64,000 nucleotides of DNA from Ditibartonella apis (GTDB lineage Bacteria; Pseudomonadota; Alphaproteobacteria; Rhizobiales; Rhizobiaceae). The translations under genes and the position numbers were made by a program. The notes beneath the pieces are model-generated. The model made no database searches, was not told the DNA's origin, and saw only the letters and a list, made by a program, of their open reading frames with translations. Numbering within the stretch: the first letter of the stretch is position 1; every line of letters begins with the position of its first letter. Positions 43,958 to 52,700 of this stretch are shown here, one piece after another. The stretch lies in contig NZ_LXYU01000002.1 of NCBI RefSeq assembly GCF_001952075.1, forward strand, positions 310,001 through 374,000, read 5' to 3'.

Positions 43958-44427
43958 TATCTATCTCTCCGCCGCAACAACCCGAATGTGTTAGTGAAAT
44001 CACTATAAATATTCAAGAAAGAAAGATGATAATTATTCAATGCTAACAAGTTAATGCGGCATTAATCATCAAAGATATCCTTTTTGGCAATTGTTCTCTA
44101 TGAAGTTTTCGGGATTTATGAAATCCATGTCTAAAGAATAAGGCTTCTTACCGGTTGCTTCATGAATTAGGAACAAGCGATTTTGGTGAAAAATTACACG
44201 CAACTTTCTCTTTGTATTGTCAAATTTAAAAAACAGGTCACAAAAAAGAAATTGCTTCTTTTCAAGCCGTTTTCGCCGTAAACGCGGGCATTTTTAGCAT
44301 AGCCAAAAGGCATTGCTTTAAAAACCCGCTACCGATTTCGTTAGATATCAATTCAAAGTTTATTTCTTCCGTTCAGGATACTGTCAGTTTTGGCATTTAG
44401 ATGAGGGATCAAACGAGGATTCCACGA
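43958..44427. other. Divergent promoter region of the permease and the phosphatase operon
   Basis: About 470 AT-rich bases. Only the ribosome binding site CGAGGA at 44414-44419 is evident. I looked for a PmrA-type box (CTTAAG repeats) and did not see a convincing one. Confidence 0.4.
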
Positions 44428-45234
44428 ATGCGCAAAACTAAAAAACTCACTATTGCTGTTCTTGGTTGTGCAACATTGTTTTGTAGCGGTTATTATATGG
44501 GTGGCGGCGGTTACCTTAACCGTTATGGCGAACAACGCATGGTGCTCAACATTACCCCGCCCCCCGTGGGTAGTGCTGAACAACAACGTGACGAAAAAGT
44601 TTTTTTAAAGACCCGTACGTATAAAGACAGTGCGCGTTGGAAACAGGCTATAAACGACGCTAACGCGACACAAACGGAGCTTATTCAAAGTTTCGGGTGT
44701 GCAACGGGATATCGGTTAGAGCCGAAAAATATGCCGAATTTCGTTAAGCTCTTTACAAAAATTAATGATGACGCAGAGAGATTAACACGAAAATCCAAGA
44801 AAGAATTCAAAATCCCTCGTCCTTATATCGCTTATGGTGGTGCTTCTTGTAAGACGTCGGCGGGATATGATTATCCGTCCGGTCACGCCATGGAAGGTTG
44901 GACCTTGGCACGTTTGCTTGTTGAATTTTTTCCCGAACGTCGCGCGTCAATCTTTGCACATGCACGCAGTTTTGCTGAAAGCCGGGTGATTTGCGGCGTT
45001 CACAGCGTCAGTGCTGTCGAAGTCGATGAAGATTATTCCGAAAAACTCATCAATCGCTTGAAAAAGCTTCCGGCTTTCCAAGATGATCTGTCAAACGCAA
45101 GAAGTGAAATGGGAAAATTGGAAAAATGGTCTGATGTCAACGCGAAATGCGAAAAATTTCCTGCCGAATACGTCAAACCATTTTCTATCAGAATGTCGTT
45201 ATCCCGTCACTACTCCGCTGAAGTTGTGAGGTAA
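44428..45234 (+). CDS. Class A acid phosphatase-like (PAP2) protein with altered active site
   Basis: A 268-residue exported protein with a hydrophobic leader (LTIAVLGCATLFCSGYY). It follows class A non-specific acid phosphatases: PPVGSAEQQRDEKVFLKTR, quoted as PPPVGSAEQ and DEKVFLKTR, then K-x6-RP (in KKEFKIPRPY), PSGHAMEGW, and SRVICGVHSVSA. In that last motif the usual Asp (SRVICG.H..SD) is replaced by Ala, which could weaken or abolish activity. ATG at 44428 follows CGAGGA by eight bases and is preferred to 44401. It leads an operon with eptA and a two-component system and may act on envelope phosphates, but this is inference. Confidence 0.82.
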   Translation: MRKTKKLTIAVLGCATLFCSGYYMGGGGYLNRYGEQRMVLNITPPPVGSAEQQRDEKVFLKTRTYKDSARWKQAINDANATQTELIQSFGCATGYRLEPKNMPNFVKLFTKINDDAERLTRKSKKEFKIPRPYIAYGGASCKTSAGYDYPSGHAMEGWTLARLLVEFFPERRASIFAHARSFAESRVICGVHSVSAVEVDEDYSEKLINRLKKLPAFQDDLSNARSEMGKLEKWSDVNAKCEKFPAEYVKPFSIRMSLSRHYSAEVVR

Positions 45235-45237
45235 ACT

Positions 45238-46884
45238 ATGTTTCGTCCGATTATGAAATATCGCCCCGCAATCAGTAGCGTGACATTGTCAATCATCGTT
45301 GCACTTTATATGCTTGTGGTGTTCAACCGGACCTTCTGGCAACATGTTTTTAAGGCCTTTAACTATGATTTTGCACCAATCACAGCAATTGCTGTTGGTG
45401 TCGCCTGTCTCTTCATTGCTTTGACAGTCACAGTTTCGGTTAAATATCTTATCAAGCCGGTATTCATAATTTTTATTCTTGCGGGAAGTGTCGCAAGCTG
45501 GTTCACCGATGAATTCGGAACAATAATAGACCGCGATATGATTGCCAATGCTGTAGAGACCACCCCGGCCGAAGCTTCCAATCTGCTTTCGCCAATGTTC
45601 TTTTCGCATCTTTTCCTGACCGGAGTTCTTCCTTGCCTGCTGATATTATGGGTAAAAGTCAAACATTTCCCAATTCTGAAAAAAGTGCTTTTCAACCTTT
45701 CTGTCATCGTTCCCTGCCTGTTGATTGCAGTGTTCTGTACGCTGATTACATCCCGCCAACTGATTTCGACTTTGCGCGAACACAATGAAATTGTTCGTAT
45801 TGTTAACCCCATTCTGCCAATCGGTAATGCAGTCAAATATGTCGTCCGCAGAGAACACGCAAAAACCCATGTTTTCAAACAAGTGGGACTTGATGCCAAA
45901 GTCGTGCCCTTAGAACCACAGAACCATCGCCCGCGTGTAATGGTTGTTGTCGCCGGTGAAACAGCACGAGCGGAAGATTTTTCACTTCAAGGTTATGACA
46001 AAGAAACCAATCCGGAACTGAAAAAAAGGGATATCATCTATTTTCCGAATACGACATCATGTGGCACGGCCACAGCCCAATCTCTTCCTTGCATGTTTTC
46101 TCCCTATCCAAGAAAAGAGTTTACGATCGCGCGCGCGGTATCAACAAATAGTCTTCCGGATATTTTGCAAAATGCCGGCGTAAATGTAGAGTGGTGGGAA
46201 AACAATACGGGGAGCAAAGGCGTTGCCGACCGCGTAAAAACTGTTTCTTTTTACGGTTCGAAAAACCCGACATTCTGCATTGACGGCGAATGTCAGGATG
46301 GCATCATGCTCAAGCAATTGGGAGAATGGCTCGATCACATCGATCACGACAGTGTATTGTTCGTCCACCAACTGGGCAGTCATGGGCCTGCCTATTTCGA
46401 GCGTTATCCGGAAACGTTCAGGCATTTTCGCCCCGATTGCCGGAACACTGTTTTCAGTGAATGCAAGCCCGAAGAAATCCGCAATGCTTATGACAATACC
46501 ATTCTCTACACAGACTATTTCTTAAGTGCGATTATCGACGCACTTAACGAGAAAGCAGGAAAATTCGATTCCGCCATGTTTTACATGTCGGATCACGGTG
46601 AATCGTTAGGCGAAAACGGCCTATATCTTCATGGAATGCCCTATTCCATAGCGCCTAAAGAACAAACGCATATCCCTTTTATTTTGTGGATATCACCAGC
46701 CTTTGCCAATACAATGAAACTTGATCTCGGCTGTGTGAAGAAAGATGCCGACATTAGACAAATGTCCCACGACAATCTTTTTCCTTCCGTCCTGACTATG
46801 ATGAATGTAAAAACAACGCTTAAAGATGATCGACTTGATATTTTCAAATCTTGTCAAGCCAGTCAGGTAGCAATGGAAAAATAA
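45238..46884 (+). CDS. eptA: Lipid A phosphoethanolamine transferase, EptA-like
   Basis: A 548-residue inner-membrane enzyme with about five N-terminal membrane helices (1-180) and a periplasmic sulfatase-like domain. The nucleophile Thr242 is in VVAGETARAEDF, the zinc ligands include Glu241 and DHGESLGENG, and SCGTATAQSLPCMF is typical of the group. It moves phosphoethanolamine from phosphatidylethanolamine to lipid A, lowering negative charge and binding of cationic peptides. It is three bases after the phosphatase gene and three before the response regulator, so all are one operon. Confidence 0.93.
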   Translation: MFRPIMKYRPAISSVTLSIIVALYMLVVFNRTFWQHVFKAFNYDFAPITAIAVGVACLFIALTVTVSVKYLIKPVFIIFILAGSVASWFTDEFGTIIDRDMIANAVETTPAEASNLLSPMFFSHLFLTGVLPCLLILWVKVKHFPILKKVLFNLSVIVPCLLIAVFCTLITSRQLISTLREHNEIVRIVNPILPIGNAVKYVVRREHAKTHVFKQVGLDAKVVPLEPQNHRPRVMVVVAGETARAEDFSLQGYDKETNPELKKRDIIYFPNTTSCGTATAQSLPCMFSPYPRKEFTIARAVSTNSLPDILQNAGVNVEWWENNTGSKGVADRVKTVSFYGSKNPTFCIDGECQDGIMLKQLGEWLDHIDHDSVLFVHQLGSHGPAYFERYPETFRHFRPDCRNTVFSECKPEEIRNAYDNTILYTDYFLSAIIDALNEKAGKFDSAMFYMSDHGESLGENGLYLHGMPYSIAPKEQTHIPFILWISPAFANTMKLDLGCVKKDADIRQMSHDNLFPSVLTMMNVKTTLKDDRLDIFKSCQASQVAMEK

Positions 46885-46887
46885 ACA

Positions 46888-47541
46888 ATGCGTGTATTGC
46901 TGATTGAAGATGACAAATCACTTGGTCGTGCTGTGCGCGACCATTTGATCAACCAGAATAATGCTGTCGATTGGGCTGAGACCCTCGAAGACGCCTATTC
47001 CGCCGTTGCAACTACGCATTATGATTTTATCTTGTTGGACTTGCGCCTTCCAGATGGAAGTGGACTGGACTTTCTCAAAAATATCCGTGCAAAAAACCTT
47101 GGCTCACCGGTTGTTATTCTCACTGCACATGATCAGATTAGCGAGCGGATTGAAGGATTAAACAGCGGTGCGGACGATTATATTGTAAAACCGTTCGACC
47201 TTTATGAGCTAACCGCCCGAATTGGCGCTGTTGCACGCCGGACAAACGGCCTTTCGAAATCCGAGATAAGAATTGGTTCGATGACTTTGGACATGGAAAA
47301 CAAAAGACTTTTCATCGACAACAAGGAAGTCGAATTGAGTTCACGCGAATGGGCCATTATAGAACATATGGCAACCCATCCCAATATGCTCGTCACCAAA
47401 GCTCAAATTGAAGATACAATCTACGCGTTCGGTTCGGAAGTCGAAAGCAATACAGTTGAAGTTTATATCAGCCGTCTACGCAAAAAAATCGGCAAGGACC
47501 GCATCAAGACACATCATGGACGCGGGTATAGCTTATGTTGA
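46888..47541 (+). CDS. OmpR-family response regulator (PmrA-like)
   Basis: A 217-residue regulator with a receiver domain (phosphoacceptor Asp51 in FILLDLRLPDGSG, acidic pair ED at 7-9, Lys in VKPFDLYEL) and a C-terminal winged helix (about 125-215, ending RIKTHHGRGYSLC). Placed right after eptA and before the kinase gene, it probably controls this operon in the manner of PmrA. It overlaps the kinase gene by seven bases. Confidence 0.93.
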   Translation: MRVLLIEDDKSLGRAVRDHLINQNNAVDWAETLEDAYSAVATTHYDFILLDLRLPDGSGLDFLKNIRAKNLGSPVVILTAHDQISERIEGLNSGADDYIVKPFDLYELTARIGAVARRTNGLSKSEIRIGSMTLDMENKRLFIDNKEVELSSREWAIIEHMATHPNMLVTKAQIEDTIYAFGSEVESNTVEVYISRLRKKIGKDRIKTHHGRGYSLC

Positions 47542-48866
47542 ATTTTAGACATAAGAAAAAAAGCCTGACAAGGCGTGTCATCGTTTCAGCCACATGCGCC
47601 AATCTGGTTTTTTGGGTGATCGCCTGCCTCATGGCCGCTTTTGTCATGTATGAAGAATATGGCGAATCTTTTGACGGCACATTGCAGGTGACCGCAGAAC
47701 GGCTTCTTCCATTAGCCCTTCAAGATGTTCGCGATAATGACAAGGATACCGACCTTCTGGTAAAAACCGATAATCACTCCACACCGGCAGAATACACAAC
47801 CTATCAGGTACTTGACCGCAACGGAAAAATGGTGATGCGTTCGGAAGATGCGCCTTCCAATCCTTATGGCGTTCCTTTGACAACAGGATTTTTCAAAACA
47901 AAAAAATGGCGTGTTTATTCGCTCGTCAGTCAGGATGGTGATTATCTCATCCAGGTTGCCGACAGGCTTTCAGAGCGGCGTGAAGCGGCTCGCGAGGCAA
48001 TGACAGCAATGCTTATTCCTGCCTTACTGATTATTCCGCTGAGCATGCTTGCAATCGGCTTTATTGTTCGCAACCAATTGCGCCCAATCAAAAAATTAAG
48101 TGAAACAATAGGAACAAAAGACACCGGCAATATGCAAGCCATTGAATCGCGATCTATGCCGGATGAATTCCAACCTATTATCGGTTCGGTCAATAGCCTG
48201 CTTGCAAAGCTGAAAGCGGCATTGGAAGCGGAGCGATCGTTTACTTCCAACAGTGCACACGAAATACGAACGCCTATCGCAGCGGCATTAGCTCATACGC
48301 AAGTTTTGATCGAAGAAACGCCGACACTCTATCATCCGCGAGCCAAAGAAGTTGAAAATGCTTTGCAGCGTTTGCGTCGTTTAAGCGAAAAGCTTCTGCA
48401 ACTTGCCCGCGCGGACGCCCAACTTGGTACAAGTGAAAAACCTGTTGATCTTATTCCGTTTATCGACGCTGTTATAGAGGATTTCAACCGCGCCAATATT
48501 ACGAAAGGCCGGCTTGTTACGACCTATTATGTAACAGTTCTCGAAAAACACCTTAATGGTGATGCATTCGGCGTCATCATACGCAATCTGTTAGAAAATG
48601 CATTGAACTATAGTTTTGAAGGTTCAATTGTCGATATTTCGATCAATAAAGATAAAATCGTTATAGCCAATGATTGCCCCGTTGTTTCCCCATCAAAAAT
48701 CGAATTGCTAAGTCAACGTTTTTATCGCGGAGATAACCACAAGGAAGGATCCGGATTGGGACTATCCATAGTCGAGGCTTTAGCTAAGACGATGCCTATC
48801 GAAATCTCATATTCATCTCCACGCGAAGAAAGTTCCCAGGGCTTCGAAGTAACAATCAAGCTATGA
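47535..48866 (+). CDS. Sensor histidine kinase (PmrB-like)
   Basis: A 443-residue membrane kinase. Two helices (about 15-38 and 160-178) flank a short periplasmic sensor of about 120 residues, followed by HAMP-like sequence, the phosphorylated His242 in SNSAHEIRTPI, and the ATPase part (NLLENALNYS, SGLGLSIVEAL). The sensor domain is not rich in obvious acidic iron-binding motifs, so the signal is unclear. It should phosphorylate the preceding regulator. Confidence 0.93.
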   Translation: MLNFRHKKKSLTRRVIVSATCANLVFWVIACLMAAFVMYEEYGESFDGTLQVTAERLLPLALQDVRDNDKDTDLLVKTDNHSTPAEYTTYQVLDRNGKMVMRSEDAPSNPYGVPLTTGFFKTKKWRVYSLVSQDGDYLIQVADRLSERREAAREAMTAMLIPALLIIPLSMLAIGFIVRNQLRPIKKLSETIGTKDTGNMQAIESRSMPDEFQPIIGSVNSLLAKLKAALEAERSFTSNSAHEIRTPIAAALAHTQVLIEETPTLYHPRAKEVENALQRLRRLSEKLLQLARADAQLGTSEKPVDLIPFIDAVIEDFNRANITKGRLVTTYYVTVLEKHLNGDAFGVIIRNLLENALNYSFEGSIVDISINKDKIVIANDCPVVSPSKIELLSQRFYRGDNHKEGSGLGLSIVEALAKTMPIEISYSSPREESSQGFEVTIKL

Positions 48867-49729
48867 CTGATAACTATATTTTCCGTTGCCTTTCAAGATA
48901 TCTATACCGGAATATAATTCTGAAGATAAAAATGAAAATCCGACGAGTAAGAGATTATTTACGGCAAAAAATGTTAAATTGCGCCGGCACAAAGCGGATA
49001 GTTCATACTCATCTTTGACAAAAAATATTTAGTGTCAAGTCGCCGGAAACTCGACAATTATTTATAAATTTTGCGTACATCATTGTTTACGAAACTCGTG
49101 ACAATGAAAATAACCTATTAATTGCAGTGTGCCGAAAATGATTCAAACAATAAAGTTACAATGGATCATTCTTGAAGGAGTCCGTCTGTCGGCTCGTTAA
49201 ACAGCATTCTTATCAAACAGCTATTATGGAAACTGAAACTGCAATCTTAGGAATTATTGCTTTTTCTTTTTAAAGAACAGTTCGGCAGACGTAGCATCCA
49301 TTTAATAAGTTTTACATAAATACCTGACAATTTCATCTTTCAATTTCAAAATTGCTGCGCGTTTTCCAAGTGATATTTCCGACCATGTAAAATAGGCAAT
49401 TTGGCTCATTATTTTCCGATCAGGTGCAATAATAAACCATCCCGACAAACCGGTTATGCCGGATATCAAAATGATATCACGCGCCGAATTCTTATACCTA
49501 TAGATATTTATCAAGTACTATGAAAAATGATTTATATGTATTTAAATGTTGTTTGAAATTAAACCGTATGTTGTTTAATAATAATTTACATGTATATAAT
49601 GAAACACTTCTTTATTCCTTAATTACCTTGTAAAATAGGGGGAAGGAAGTTTTCGTTTTACTGCAAAGATCAACCCGTAATTCCATGATTTTGAACGCAA
49701 AATCACAAAATTCGAAGGGGCCGACGGTA
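48867..49729. other. Long AT-rich region before the autotransporter
   Basis: More than 800 bases. The only longer frame is on the minus strand at 49302-49514 (70 codons, MINIYRYKNSARDIILISG...); it has no ribosome binding site or recognised family and may be a gene remnant. Position 49715-49721 (GAAGGGG) is the ribosome binding site of the autotransporter. The length suggests a complex promoter. Confidence 0.35.
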
Positions 49730-52700
49730 ATGTCGAAGTTAAAAAAACAATACAAAAAATTTTGCGATCAGGGTCTAGGATATCGAATTTTTCTTGCCAC
49801 AAAATCGGGATTTAAACGCAAACTTTCCACACTTGCTGCCTCTTCTGCCATCTTTGCAGGAAGCTTGATAAGCAATGTCTATGCTGAAAATTATTGTAAA
49901 ATGCAAGGCGGCTGGACTTCCGGTACGATTGCAACCAACAATAGCTGTACAGTAACGAAGGAAAACTTCAATCCGGTAGATAGCGACAATTATTGGGGCG
50001 CTGCTCTTGCTTCCGGATCCGGTGAAGCACTGAAAATCAACGGCAATCTTTCGGATATCAACAACGGAAAATCCGGTATTAGTCAACTTGACGATCTGGG
50101 AAATTACGATCCAGCCACTAAAGGCCAGACCAAATTCGTTTTAGGTGGAACGCAAGCTGTTCGTGTGACTGATAACGCCGGTCAATCTTATACGGTCAAT
50201 GTGTATCAAGACAGTTCTTTTACTGTTTCTGATTGGGGTAACGAAAAAGTTCTGGTAACGGAATCGGTCGGAGACCAGCAATATGTAAGTTCAGGATTTG
50301 GAAAAGCTGAAAACGGCGGTCACATTGATGTAAAGTTTGATGATTTCAAGGGAAACAACAAGTACGGTGACGATAAGACCGTATATCTTGCTTTGAAAGA
50401 CTCGAATTTGACATGGGCAGACGGTTCCGGCAGTGTCGTAGAATGGCATTCGAAGAATTCGTTTGAATCACGAGCTTATTACCTCCCGGATGATGACATT
50501 ATCAACCGGATTAATGTCCCGGAATTTCCGCACAGTTTTACCGATTACAAAGGAGAAATGCGGATCATTAATTCTATCGATGATTTGAAAGCTTACAACA
50601 GAGAACTTATAGCTGCACTCCAAAGCAAGGATTATCCCGATTTTAAAACCCAACAGGCTTATAATGATGCTTTTAACAAAGCCAAACCGAAATCCATAGA
50701 AAAAGCCATACAAGGTCCGGGAAGCGATTATCCTAAAAGTGATGAAATATTTAAGCCCACGGGTAATACGCGCGCAATGTATGCCAGTAATGGCGGTAAG
50801 ATAATTGTCAAATCTGGTGGCCAGATCGATACCGAGTTTGACCAAGGGGAAATGGCAGGTACACTCGTCGCAGAAGGCGGGAGCATTGTCGAGGTCGAGT
50901 CTGGTGCCATTGTCTCGTCACGACGAAATTCCACAATTATCCTCGGTAAGGATAATGAAGTTTCCAAAGCTCATACTTTCGGTACCAATAACGGTGTGGT
51001 CAATTCGGGCTTCAGAGAATCCCGTATACATGACACCACACAAGACAGTCAGGAATTTTCTTATGGCACTGCTGTCGAAGCGTTTTATGGTGGAACTATT
51101 GAGAATAACGGCATCATTAATGTAGCAGGCAATCGCGGAGAAGAAACCCCCTTTGCTTATAGTAACGGTTTTTATCTGTATAAAGTCGGCACTGGAACAA
51201 ACAATGGTATTATAAACATCGGCGTCAACAATGATCCCCTGAACGGTCGATATGTCGGGGTCGCCATCGAAAGCAACTATTCAAAATTTACGAATAGCGA
51301 AACCGGAGTTATTTATATCGGACGGGCTGCACAATATGATACAATAACGCCAGAAGAAACGGCTGATACAAGCAATAGTAATAATGCCGAATTTTATGGT
51401 ATCAGGGCATATGACAAAGCTGAAGCTATAAATAACGGAAAAATCATCATCGGTTCAAAAATGCAAAATGCTTCAGCTATGGCTGCCGATGTTCCGACAG
51501 ATCCCGGCCAACAAGCGATTAATTTAAAACTGATAAATAACGGAACCATCATCATCAATGGTGCTGTCAACAACGGTTCCCAGTTAAATAGTGCCCGTAA
51601 CTTCGGTATGAAAACGATTAATAACGGCTTGGATAACGAAGTTACCAATAATGGCCTTATCGAACTTAATGGATATAACGGTGTTGGCGTCTATGTTCTC
51701 GCGACATCCGGTAATTCAATTAACGCCAATGATGCCTTGGCCACGCTTACCAAAAACAGCGTCATAAAAATTTCCAGCCCCACCCAGAACGGCCCGTTGG
51801 TACGAAATTACGGCGTCTGGGTGGAAGGCCGCCCCAACGACGTGTATTATGCTCGCGCCAAAATTGATGGAACGATAGAACTGGCAGGCGACGGCGCGGT
51901 CGGTGTCTATGTCAAGGATGGCGGCCAAGCGGATGTCACGGAACATGCCAATCCGCAATTTGTAAGCGGCAAACAACAGATCGGTTTTTATGTCTACGGT
52001 GCGCAAAGTAAAATTGTAAACAGCACAAAAGCAATGAATGTAACGACAGCTGCTTCAAATCTTTTCCGTATTGACGGTGGCGCAAGCTTTTTGGGACAAG
52101 GAGAAGAGTTAACAGCTTCCGGTGAAAATAGCGTCATTCTGGAAGGGGCAGGAGGAGCTTCCGATACGGCTAGTCAAATAATTACCAAGGACGCAAAGCT
52201 CACGGTTACCGGAAAAGGTGCGGCGGCTGTATTAATCAATGGCGGTGCTTATGGAGAAATTAGCGAAAAAGGTAACACAGAACGCCAGATTTATCTTTCA
52301 GGAGAAGGTGCCATCGGTGGGATTGTTGATGGTCGTTATCACCGGATCGATGCGACCTATACCGAAGACGTAGACCTGAACACAAAGTTGGTTAATTACG
52401 CCAAAATCAACACCGATTCACCAAATGTAACAGGATTCATTGCGCGCAATAGTGGTCTTCTTGTCAATTATGGCGTTATCACCATGACAAACACTGAGAA
52501 TGCCACCGGCATCCATGTCATTGAGGGGGGACGTTTGGAAAATCATGGTGATATTACTGTCTCGAACGGTGTCGGACTGCATATAGAGGGCCTTTCGGGC
52601 ACCGACACGCGCGCGAATGTTGCAAATGCCAGCACTATAACAGTAAATGATGGAAAAGCCGGCATTTATCTGGAAAAGAATGCTTTTTTAAATGCGACCG

